A program made the position numbers and the translations under genes. Source: Oscillatoria salina IIICB1 (GTDB lineage: Bacteria > Cyanobacteriota > Cyanobacteriia > Cyanobacteriales > SIO1D9). Taken from it: a stretch of 64,000 bases of DNA. Below, in pieces: positions 24,968 to 32,496 of this stretch. The DNA is taken from the NCBI RefSeq assembly GCF_020144665.1, contig NZ_JAAHBQ010000023.1:1-64000 (forward strand), written 5' to 3'. Below the pieces are notes generated by a model, which was not told the DNA's origin, made no database searches, and saw only the letters and a program-made list of their open reading frames with translations. The first letter of the stretch is position 1. Each line of letters opens with the position of its first letter.

Positions 24968-26779
24968 ATGGCGCTAATTGTCCAAAAATACGGCGGTACA
25001 TCGGTAGGTTCAACGGCAAGAATAAAAGCTGTTGCTCAACGAATCAAGAAAACGTTGGCTGGTGAAAACCAGGTGGTGGTTGTAGTTTCCGCAATGGGTA
25101 AAACTACTGATGGTTTGGTAAAATTAGCTCAAGAAATTTCCTCTAATCCCAGTCGTCGGGAGATGGATATGCTACTCTCGACTGGAGAACAAGTTTCGAT
25201 CGCGCTTTTGAGTATGGCTTTGCAAGAATCGGGACAAGCGGCGATTTCCCTGACAGGCGCTCAAGTTGGTATTGTAACTGAAGCTCATCACAGTCGTGCT
25301 CGTATTCTCAATATTAAGACAGAACGCATCGAACGCCATCTCAGTCAAGGTAAGGTGGTGGTTGTGGCTGGTTTCCAAGGAATTACTAATTTTGACGATT
25401 TCGAGATTACCACATTAGGACGCGGTGGTTCGGATACTTCGGCGGTAGCATTAGCCGCAGCTTTAAAAGCAGCACGTTGCGAAATTTACACTGATGTACC
25501 GGGTATTCTCACCACTGACCCTCGCATTGTACCAGAAGCGCGGCTGATGTCGGAAGTGACTTGTGATGAGATGCTGGAGTTAGCTTCTTTGGGTGCAAAA
25601 GTCTTGCATCCGCGTGCGGTGGAAATTGCGCGGAATTACGGTGTCCCGTTGCTGGTATTATCGAGTTGGAGCGAGGAACCGGGAACGCTGGTAATTTCAC
25701 CTCTACCGCAACCACGGGCGATCGCGGGTTTGGAAATCGTCCGCGCGGTAGATGCGGTAGAATTCGATACCGACCAAGCAAAAGTAGCTTTGTTGCGCGT
25801 ACCCGATCGCCCCGGGATCGCTGCCCGTTTGTTTGGCGAAATTGCGTTACAAAATGTTGATGTAGACTTGATTATTCAGTCAATTCATGAAGGTAATAGT
25901 AACGATATCGCCTTTACTGTGATTGAGAAAGTATTAAATAAAGCTGAAGCTGTGGCTGAAGCGATCGCGCCTGTGTTACGCTCTCATCCAGCGAAGACAG
26001 AAGAAGCGGAAGTGGCGATCGAAAGGAAAATTGCCAAAATCGCGATCGCGGGTGCGGGAATGATCGGTCGTCCCGGAATTGCTGCTAAAATGTTCGCAAC
26101 CCTGGCAGAAGCAGGTGTAAACATCGAGATGATTTCCACCTCAGAAGTGAAAGTTAGTTGCGTCATCGATGCAGCAGATGGTAAAAAGGCGATCGCTGCC
26201 CTTTGTCAAGCTTTTGAAATCGATAGTTCCCCTGTCAAACAACCCTCAGCTTTACCTAATTCTCAACCTTTACCACCAGTGAGAGGAGTCGCCCTCGATC
26301 TTAACCAAGCCCGTTTAGCAATTCGCCACGTCCGGGATCTTCCTGGCATGGCAGCAAAAATCTTTTCTGTCTTAGCTGAAAATAATATCAGCGTAGACAT
26401 GATTATTCAATCCCAACGCTGTCGAATTATTAACAACATTGCCAGTCGAGATATCGCCTTTACCGTCGCCCAAGCAGATGCTAAAATTGCCCAAACAGTC
26501 TTACAACAATTAGCAAAAGAAATTCACTGCGGCGAAGTACTTTTAGATACAGAAATTGCTAAAGTTAGTGTAGTTGGCGCCGGAATGATGGGGCAACCTG
26601 GAGTTGCTGCAAAAATGTTTGCTGCTTTGTCTGCAAAAGCAATTAATATTCAGATGATTACTACTTCGGAAATTAAGATTAGTTGTGTCGTCGCTGAAAG
26701 TGAGGGCGTTACTGCCTTACAAGTTATTCACGAAGCTTTTGAGTTAGCTGGAAAAGAAAAGATCGAAGTTCCTGCGTAG
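24968..26779 (+). CDS. lysC: Aspartate kinase with four ACT domains
   Basis: Catalyses ATP-dependent phosphorylation of aspartate, the entry to lysine, threonine and methionine synthesis. The 603-residue protein has the kinase domain at about 1-240 (KYGGTSVG, GRGGSDTSA, the TDPRIVPEARL block). Four ACT regulatory domains follow as two pairs (VPDRPGIAARLFGEIA, GMIGRPGIAAKMF, VRDLPGMAAKIFS, GMMGQPGVAAKMF). The doubled ACT pair is typical of cyanobacteria and explains the extra length over the usual 400-450. It is expected to be feedback-inhibited by lysine and/or threonine. The start ATG follows a purine-rich GGGTAGGATAGTAA. Confidence 0.95.
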   Translation: MALIVQKYGGTSVGSTARIKAVAQRIKKTLAGENQVVVVVSAMGKTTDGLVKLAQEISSNPSRREMDMLLSTGEQVSIALLSMALQESGQAAISLTGAQVGIVTEAHHSRARILNIKTERIERHLSQGKVVVVAGFQGITNFDDFEITTLGRGGSDTSAVALAAALKAARCEIYTDVPGILTTDPRIVPEARLMSEVTCDEMLELASLGAKVLHPRAVEIARNYGVPLLVLSSWSEEPGTLVISPLPQPRAIAGLEIVRAVDAVEFDTDQAKVALLRVPDRPGIAARLFGEIALQNVDVDLIIQSIHEGNSNDIAFTVIEKVLNKAEAVAEAIAPVLRSHPAKTEEAEVAIERKIAKIAIAGAGMIGRPGIAAKMFATLAEAGVNIEMISTSEVKVSCVIDAADGKKAIAALCQAFEIDSSPVKQPSALPNSQPLPPVRGVALDLNQARLAIRHVRDLPGMAAKIFSVLAENNISVDMIIQSQRCRIINNIASRDIAFTVAQADAKIAQTVLQQLAKEIHCGEVLLDTEIAKVSVVGAGMMGQPGVAAKMFAALSAKAINIQMITTSEIKISCVVAESEGVTALQVIHEAFELAGKEKIEVPA

Positions 26780-26846
26780 AACGCCAATCTGAGGACAAAA
26801 CATCGATAAAATATAGCTAATACTACTACGAAAGGACGAAATCTAG

Positions 26847-26954
26847 ATGCCTGACGATCTCATTCCCTTTTTAATTGGAGTTGGTTTCCTCGTAGTTTAC
26901 TTGATTTTCTCAGCATTAACAGAAATGGGAACCAAACTACCTGGGAAAAAATGA
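26847..26954 (+). CDS. 35-residue hydrophobic micro-protein overlapping the DUF4112 gene
   Basis: A short frame from ATG 26847 to TGA 26952-26954, encoding one membrane helix (PFLIGVGFLVVYLIFSAL) between an acidic N-terminus and a basic C-terminus (KLPGKK). An AAGGA-type ribosome site lies upstream. Its stop overlaps the start of the next gene in the sequence ATGA, which favours translational coupling. The pattern of charged ends flanking a single helix resembles other cyanobacterial small membrane proteins, but I cannot match it to a named photosynthetic subunit. Confidence 0.65.
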   Translation: MPDDLIPFLIGVGFLVVYLIFSALTEMGTKLPGKK

Positions 26955-27454
26955 CCAACAACGAACCACCGTTAATTAACGAGAAACAGCAACAAAGATT
27001 AGCGCGAGTGCGATCGCTAAGTTATCTTTTAGATAATGCTATTGCTATTCCTGGAACACCTTATCGCATTGGTTTAGATCCTTTGTTGGGGCTATTTCCG
27101 GCTGCGGGAGATTATCTCGGTTCGGCAATTTCTGCTTATATTGTCCTCGAATCAGCCCGTTTAGGTGTACCCAGAAATATTTTACTTCAAATGGCAGGAA
27201 ATATCATTTTTGAGACTTTAGTTGGTACTGTACCCATGCTAGGTGACTTGTTTGATGCTGCTTGGAAAGCTAACGCTAAAAATATCGCTTTATTAGAAGA
27301 ATATCTCGGTTCCCCGCAAACTCAACAGAGAAGAAAAACAGATTGGTTGTTTCTCGGTTTACTTTTCGCTGTCTTATTATTGGTAGTAATTGGAACTACA
27401 GTATTAAGCTTATATCTTTTAAGTTTATTATTCTCGTTTCTCGGTTCTGCCTAG
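26951..27454 (+). CDS. DUF4112 membrane protein
   Basis: A 167-residue protein with the DUF4112 pattern: LDNAIAIPGTPYRIGLDPLLGL, FPAAGDYLGS, then GTVPMLGDLFDAAWKAN and a C-terminal membrane helix (about 135-160). The family is uncharacterised and widespread. Its ATG overlaps the stop of the preceding micro-ORF. The last codons (LGSA and stop) lie inside the first copy of a short repeat that continues downstream, so the natural C-terminus may have been altered by repeat insertion. Confidence 0.88.
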   Translation: MTNNEPPLINEKQQQRLARVRSLSYLLDNAIAIPGTPYRIGLDPLLGLFPAAGDYLGSAISAYIVLESARLGVPRNILLQMAGNIIFETLVGTVPMLGDLFDAAWKANAKNIALLEEYLGSPQTQQRRKTDWLFLGLLFAVLLLVVIGTTVLSLYLLSLLFSFLGSA

Positions 27455-27640
27455 AAATGCCAAAAATAGAGTCTGTCTCAATATCTAAATTACCACAAAA
27501 ACAACTTCTATCTCTCGTTTCCTGGCTCCGCCGGGAAATGCCAAAAAGAGGCTCTGCCTCGATATCTAAATTACCACAAAAACTCGTTTCCTGGCTCCGT
27601 CGGGAAATGCCTAAAAAGAGGTTCTGCCTCAATAATTAAA
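27431..27640. repeat. Three copies of a GGAAATGCCAAAAAGAGG repeat
   Basis: Three units of the form CTCGTTTCCTGGCTCCG(C/T)CGGGAAATGCC followed by AAAAGAGGCTCTGCCTC occur near 27434, 27515 and 27584. They are separated by ATATCTAAATTACCACAAAAA in the first two. The first unit is the most diverged and forms the end of the DUF4112 coding sequence. The remaining gap before the hydrolase gene is AT-rich and empty. Confidence 0.85.
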
Positions 27641-27679
27641 GTACCATAAAAATAACTAAATTACAATTAAAATTAACTT

Positions 27680-28630
27680 ATGCAAGATTGGTGGCAAATA
27701 ACCTTCCCAAAAGGACGACAAACTTTAGAAATAACTGACGCTAATGGAGACTTAATTAAAATTGCTTACGGCGAAAAAGGTACAGGAAAACCAATCATTT
27801 TAGTACATGGAATTGGTAGCTGGAGTTACGGTTGGCGTTATCTCGTCGAACCTTTAGCTAAAAACTTCCGCGTAATTTGTTTTGATGCGAAAGGATACGG
27901 CTTTTCTCATAAGTCAAATAAATTAGAAAAACCAGGACATCAAGTAACAGAATTACAGCAAATAATCGCCAAATTATGTAGCGAACCTGCGGTAGTTATT
28001 GGTCAATCTTTAGGTGGATTAATAGCTTTAGCATCCGCAGGAGAAAATCCCGATTTGTTTGCTCGTTTAGTAGTAATTAATCCGGCAATTTTTCCCGATG
28101 ATTTACCCAGCGTCGCGATGCGAATTTTAGCAAATATTCCCTTAGAATTAATTCAAACTTTAGATCGCTGGCGGTTAATTCAACCTGTTGCACCTTTAGC
28201 TAGAGAAATAATCAAATTTGCGCGTCGGGAAGTAGTAGCAAATCCGGAGAAAATTACTGACGAAGAAATATATTGGATTAGCTATCCTTATCTTGAATTT
28301 GAAGGCGCGATCGCGAAATATGTAGAGGAGTTACAAATCAGTTTGCGCGAAATTAGTTATTTACAGCGCAAACAACCAAATCTACTAACTAAAGTACAAG
28401 ATAATTTGCCGAATCTAACTATTCCTAGTTTAATTATTTGGGGTGACGGCGATCGCTGGTTTCCTGTTTCTCATGGAGAAAAATTACACAGTTTGCTGCC
28501 AAATTCTCGCTTAGAAATAATTCCTAATTGCGGACATGATGCTGCTGGAAGTTGTCCAGAATTAATTTACCAAGCAATTGTTTCTTTTCTCGCAGAAACA
28601 GACTTTGAAGATAATTTAAAAAGAAGGTGA
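27680..28630 (+). CDS. Alpha/beta hydrolase
   Basis: A 316-residue cytoplasmic alpha/beta hydrolase. The oxyanion-hole motif is LVHGIGSWSYGW. The nucleophile elbow is GQSLGG (Ser about 114). A later acid lies in WGDGDRWFP and the catalytic His in NCGHDAAGSCPE near the C-terminus. All three triad positions are present, so the enzyme should be active; the substrate is unknown. The start ATG at 27680 follows an AT-rich gap. No operon partner is evident; the downstream genes are antitoxins. Confidence 0.88.
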   Translation: MQDWWQITFPKGRQTLEITDANGDLIKIAYGEKGTGKPIILVHGIGSWSYGWRYLVEPLAKNFRVICFDAKGYGFSHKSNKLEKPGHQVTELQQIIAKLCSEPAVVIGQSLGGLIALASAGENPDLFARLVVINPAIFPDDLPSVAMRILANIPLELIQTLDRWRLIQPVAPLAREIIKFARREVVANPEKITDEEIYWISYPYLEFEGAIAKYVEELQISLREISYLQRKQPNLLTKVQDNLPNLTIPSLIIWGDGDRWFPVSHGEKLHSLLPNSRLEIIPNCGHDAAGSCPELIYQAIVSFLAETDFEDNLKRR

Positions 28631-28693
28631 TTTGCTTTAAAAAAATGCTACGATCAAAAAAATCAAGGAGAATATTGAGTTGAAAGAAAAATC

Positions 28694-28918
28694 ATGTATC
28701 AAATCGATCTAGCTCAAGCAGAACAACAGTTATCCGAATTAATAGAAGCAGCAACTAAGGGTGAAGAAGTTGTAATTACGAAAAATAATCAGCCTATTGC
28801 TAAATTGGTTCCAATAACAAAAACAAAGAAAAGCTATCCAGCTAAAGCAGGTAGTGCAAAAGGATTGGTATGGATAGCTGATAATTTTGATGAACCTATC
28901 GAAAAATTAAAGGTGTGA
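28694..28918 (+). CDS. Phd/YefM-type antitoxin, copy 1
   Basis: A 74-residue protein with the Phd/YefM DNA-binding N-terminus (MYQIDLAQAEQQL, then a helix, then GEEVVITKNNQPIAKLVP). Such antitoxins normally repress and neutralise a toxin encoded directly downstream. Here the next gene is a second antitoxin of the same type and no PIN or RelE toxin follows. AAGGAGAA lies 32 bases upstream of the start. Confidence 0.85.
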   Translation: MYQIDLAQAEQQLSELIEAATKGEEVVITKNNQPIAKLVPITKTKKSYPAKAGSAKGLVWIADNFDEPIEKLKV

Positions 28919-28955
28919 AAGCAGTCATAAGATAATTTTAATTTTGAGAAAAATC

Positions 28956-29168
28956 ATGTATCAAATCGATCTAGCTCAAGCAGAACAGCAGTTATTAAAA
29001 TTAGTAGAAGCAGCAACTAACGGCGAAGAAGTTGTAATTACGAAGAATAATCAACCTATTGCTAAATTGGTTCCAATTTATGCTAAAAATAATCGAAAAG
29101 CAGGTAGTGCAAAAGGATTGGTATGGATAGCTGATGATTTTGATGAACCGCTAGAGGAAAACTGGTAA
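28956..29168 (+). CDS. Phd/YefM-type antitoxin, copy 2
   Basis: A 70-residue near-duplicate of the preceding antitoxin, identical over most of the N-terminal 45 residues and over AGSAKGLVWIAD near the C-terminus. The ATG at 28956 gives the same N-terminus as copy 1; an in-frame TTG at 28944 is less likely. The last residues (EENW) and stop lie where a spreading AACTGGTAACTGG repeat begins, so the original C-terminus, and possibly a toxin gene, may have been lost there. Confidence 0.8.
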   Translation: MYQIDLAQAEQQLLKLVEAATNGEEVVITKNNQPIAKLVPIYAKNNRKAGSAKGLVWIADDFDEPLEENW

Positions 29169-29207
29169 CTGGTTAATGCGGGTACGTGCTCACTGATAAC
29201 TGAAATA
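29158..29207. repeat. Short spreading repeat between antitoxin and tldD
   Basis: AACTGGTAACTGGTTAATGC followed by GGGTACGTGCTCACTGATAACTG. The GCGGGTACGTG core flanked by heptamers also occurs at 11273-11283. It includes the stop codon of the second antitoxin. Confidence 0.7.
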
Positions 29208-29249
29208 GCGCCACAATAGAGAAAGTTGTCCAATGTAGAATTAAGATTT

Positions 29250-30737
29250 ATGGTACAAGCTCCTGTCCGGATTGCTAGCACAGAATTAGCGCAACTAGCG
29301 ATCGCTTTAATCCGCAAATCGGGTTGTGAATACGGAGATATCCGCATTTGTTCCTATCGTAATCAAAGTTTGATGACACGCGATCGCTCCCTTTCCAACC
29401 TTTCTGATGATGTAAGTTCGGGTTTTGGGGTGCGGGTATTGCATAATGGTGCGTGGGGTTTCGCAGCTTCTCACCGTCAAACTCCCGCAGAAATTACGCG
29501 TATTGTTGCACTAGCGGTGGAGACAGCAAAAGGTAGTCGTCTGTCGCAGCAAACACCGGTGCGTTTAGTACCCCAAGAAGCATATCAAGATACCTACATT
29601 ACACCAATTGAAATCGATCCCTTTGAAATTCCGATCGCGGAAAAAGCCGAATTACTCTTAACAATTAGCGATCGCCTTTTGAGCTACAATGCTCGTGGTG
29701 TGAAAAAAGCCTTTTCCTTTCTCCACTTCAACCGAGAAGAGAAAACTTTCGCATCTACCGAAGGATCGCTGATTCAGCAAACGATTTATCGCAGCTATCC
29801 TGGTTATTGGTGTACCGCGATCGCGAATGGTGACGCACAGAATCGCACCTATGAACTTCCACCTTTAAATAAAGGTTACGAACATATTGACAAAAACGAT
29901 CTTTTAGGCAACGTGGAGCGAGTTGCCGAAGAAGCGATCGAGAAAATTCACGCTCCCGAAAGCCCTTCCGGTATTCATACTAGCTTAATTCTCAAACCTA
30001 GCAACCTCTTTTTAACTATCCATGAATCTGTGGGACATCCCACCGAATTAGATCGCGTCTACGGTTACGAAGCCAACTTTGCGGGGACATCTTTCGCCAC
30101 CACCGACAAATTAGGTAAACTACAATACGGCGCACCCTGGATTAATTTTATCGGCGATCGCACCCAACCCCACGGACGCAGTACAATGGGTTACGACGAC
30201 GAAGGAGTGCGATCGCAACAGTGGTACGTTGTCCAGGATGGTATCTTAGTTGATTATCTCACTGACCGAGAAACCGCCTACAGACTAGGAAGAAATCGTA
30301 GTAACGGTTGTGCTTTTGCTGATAGTTGGTCTAACGTTCCTATGGTACGCATTCCTAATTTAGGATTAGAACCAGGTAAACCAGGAGACAGCCATACTGC
30401 TACTTTAGCAGAGATGATTGCTGATACTGAAGATGGCATTTTAATCGATGGTATCGGTAGTTTTTCCATCGATCAACAACGGCGTAATTTTCAATTTGGT
30501 GGCGATGCTTTCTGGCAAGTAAAACAAGGTAAAATTGTGGGAATGCTGAAAAATGTTACCTATCATTCCATGACTACCGACTTTTGGAATAGCGTCGATG
30601 CGATTGGTAACGCTTCCGAATTAGAGCAATGTGGAACAAATCTTTGTGGTAAAGGTGAACCGCTTCAAATCGCACAAATGACTCACGCTTGCGTCCCAGT
30701 TCGAGTGCAAAATATTCAAATTGGTAGAGGATCGTGA
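29250..30737 (+). CDS. tldD: TldD-type metalloprotease
   Basis: A protein of 495 residues from the ATG at 29250 (an in-frame TTG lies at 29226). TldD is the catalytic partner of the TldD/TldE cytoplasmic protease, which trims unfolded or modified peptides. The metal-binding HESVGH motif is present, followed by the conserved LDRVYGYEANFAGTSF block and a late Cys-containing region. A TldE-like gene lies 4 kb downstream on the same strand. In some bacteria this pair matures modified peptides; no precursor gene is evident here. Confidence 0.92.
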   Translation: MVQAPVRIASTELAQLAIALIRKSGCEYGDIRICSYRNQSLMTRDRSLSNLSDDVSSGFGVRVLHNGAWGFAASHRQTPAEITRIVALAVETAKGSRLSQQTPVRLVPQEAYQDTYITPIEIDPFEIPIAEKAELLLTISDRLLSYNARGVKKAFSFLHFNREEKTFASTEGSLIQQTIYRSYPGYWCTAIANGDAQNRTYELPPLNKGYEHIDKNDLLGNVERVAEEAIEKIHAPESPSGIHTSLILKPSNLFLTIHESVGHPTELDRVYGYEANFAGTSFATTDKLGKLQYGAPWINFIGDRTQPHGRSTMGYDDEGVRSQQWYVVQDGILVDYLTDRETAYRLGRNRSNGCAFADSWSNVPMVRIPNLGLEPGKPGDSHTATLAEMIADTEDGILIDGIGSFSIDQQRRNFQFGGDAFWQVKQGKIVGMLKNVTYHSMTTDFWNSVDAIGNASELEQCGTNLCGKGEPLQIAQMTHACVPVRVQNIQIGRGS

Positions 30738-30842
30738 GCTAATTTTCTGGGGTGGGTTAGCTAGTAATCAAACTCAGAAAAATTAGGCTTGGTTAACAAA
30801 ACTCAGCAACCCACTTTTTCTAAGAAAATAATTTTTCAAGTC

Positions 30843-31463
30843 ATGACAGACACAGTAACAACAAAACGTAAACTCTTAATTTTCCTCGCACTAAAACGAG
30901 TTAAACCTGGTAGCGGTAGCAGTATAAATTTTTTAAACCAACGAACCTGGAAACACCCCGTGACTAATCTCAATAATATTCTCCAGCAAACTCCTTTTGT
31001 CGTCGTTGGAGGAATTGCAACCAGACTTTATATGCCAGAAAGAATGACCGACGATTTAGATATTCTCATCTTAGCATCAGATGCAACTACAGCCAAACAA
31101 GAGTTAGAGCAAGTTGGTAGCAGACAAACAGGTACACTAAGCATTGGTGGTAGCATTTGGGAACTACCAGATGGTACATCTTTAGATGTTATTGAATCTA
31201 ACGAAGCTTGGGTAAAAAAAGCTCTTCAAAATAGTAATTTAGGTGGAGATAAATTACCGATTATAGCACTACCTTATTTAGTTTTAATGAAGTTACAAGC
31301 TAGCCGAGTTCAAGACATCGCCGATGTTAGTAGAATGTTGGGTGGTGCTAGTGAAGAAACTTTAGCACAAGTTAGGGAAGTAATCAATACTTATCTACCA
31401 GAAGCGGGAGAAGATTTAGAGAGTTTAATTATTTTGGGAAAATTAGAAAGAGGAGATTTTTAG
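30843..31463 (+). CDS. Nucleotidyltransferase-fold protein
   Basis: A protein of about 206 residues starting at the ATG at 30843. Its core VVVGGIATRLYMPERMTDDLD is the nucleotidyltransferase pattern: GG(I/V)A.. followed by (T/R)xDLD, as in AbiEii/MNT-like toxins. A later LPYLVLMKLQASRVQDIADV block is also typical. It may act on a nucleic acid or protein, possibly in a toxin-antitoxin setting. It is immediately followed, one base after its stop, by a broken small gene of a family that often accompanies it. Confidence 0.7.
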   Translation: MTDTVTTKRKLLIFLALKRVKPGSGSSINFLNQRTWKHPVTNLNNILQQTPFVVVGGIATRLYMPERMTDDLDILILASDATTAKQELEQVGSRQTGTLSIGGSIWELPDGTSLDVIESNEAWVKKALQNSNLGGDKLPIIALPYLVLMKLQASRVQDIADVSRMLGGASEETLAQVREVINTYLPEAGEDLESLIILGKLERGDF

Positions 31464-31464
31464 G

Positions 31465-31683
31465 ATGAAACCAAACTTTAATACAATTAGCAAATAAAAA
31501 TCAAAAAATTATGTATTAACTCATCGTGACGATACGGAAACTTGTTATAAATCAGTCGATCTTTATCAAGCTGATTCTCAAGAACAATTATGGCATCCTG
31601 CACCCAGAACTCCAGCCGAATTTGCGAAAATGACAGCCTTAATTCAAGAGCAAATAAATAAGCTGGAATCATATTTTTTTTAG
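31465..31683 (+). pseudogene. Broken DUF6887-like small gene (in-frame stop at codon 11)
   Basis: ATG at 31465 follows the nucleotidyltransferase stop by one base. The frame reads KPNFNTISK and then TAA (31495-31497). The same frame then continues to a stop at 31681 with SKNYVLTHRDDTE, WHPAPRTPAEF and ALIQEQINKLES. The pattern KPNF..(M/I)S....YVL.HRDD...A is what I recall for DUF6887 proteins of cyanobacteria. A one-base change in the A-rich run at 31490-31500 would explain the break. The reading-frame continuity is seen directly; the family name is from memory. Confidence 0.65.
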
Positions 31684-31937
31684 CTACTAATTATTGGCGA
31701 TCGCCAAATTAATCAACTCCGCAAATAATTCTTTTTTGTCAATAAAAGCCAATTTCAGCAATTAATTCCTCAACTGGTTTATACTGTAATTACTACTTCC
31801 CAACTTATACTTAGTTAGAGAAATAGCAACATTTACCGAGCGAGCTTCCGTAATATTACTGACTTACGAAAAATTGACAAATTATTTTTTGTTAAGCGAA
31901 AAATTACTTACGCGATCGCCACAATCTCAGAGTTTGG
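31684..31937. other. Gap with possible minus-strand gene debris
   Basis: The 254-bp gap carries no intact gene. On the minus strand KPVEELIAEIGF (about 31748-31785) and, after a frame change, FIDKKELFAELINLAIANN (about 31688-31748) are readable. Together they look like the tail of a small decayed gene. This is weak evidence and could be chance. Confidence 0.25.
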
Positions 31938-32381
31938 ATGACGCAGCCCAACATTCATTCAGTAGCAAAAAAAGATTTAGCGAAAACCGAAAAATATGAA
32001 GATTTGATAAAGATTGACCAAGAAAATCCATCTTGGTTAAAAATAGTAGTAACAATAATTAAAGAATTATTTGCTGGGAAAATATCCGAGTATCTCAATC
32101 TATCTCCCTTGTTACTAAGTTGGAACTTGAAGATTAGACTGGTAAAGCAGTGCGATCGCTGCTCAGATGTAGAAAAACAGATATTTGAGTTACTTGCAAA
32201 CTACCCAACATCAGTGTCAATGGCTCGATTGTTAGCGACAAACCACATCCCAGCTTCAGACATGAGTGATGGGATACAGTCTTTGCTAAGACGAGCTTTG
32301 ATAGAATTCAACTCACAAAACAACGAAATAGTTTTCCAACCTTTCCCAATTGTGAAAGAATTCATCCTTCAAAAAACTTGA
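31938..32381 (+). CDS. Stand-alone winged-helix piece resembling STAND NTPase C-terminal region
   Basis: A 147-residue protein. Its C-terminal 75 residues (VEKQIFELLANYPTSVSMARLL, then SLLRRALIEFN, then FQPFPIVKEFI, each part of one domain) closely resemble the winged-helix segment found after the NB-ARC/AAA domain in cyanobacterial WD40 STAND proteins. No ATPase or sensor domain is present and no upstream remnant is visible. It could be a regulatory adaptor or a surviving fragment. The start is an uncertain TTG/GTG-type codon. Confidence 0.55.
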   Translation: MTQPNIHSVAKKDLAKTEKYEDLIKIDQENPSWLKIVVTIIKELFAGKISEYLNLSPLLLSWNLKIRLVKQCDRCSDVEKQIFELLANYPTSVSMARLLATNHIPASDMSDGIQSLLRRALIEFNSQNNEIVFQPFPIVKEFILQKT

Positions 32382-32496
32382 AGACTATTCTAATCTAATT
32401 TTTAGAAGCATATTTCAACTTTGCTAAAAATCCAGGAGAAAATCCGGAATTTAGGGGGACTATTTGGTAGCTCAGAGTAAAAAATATTAAAAAGCA

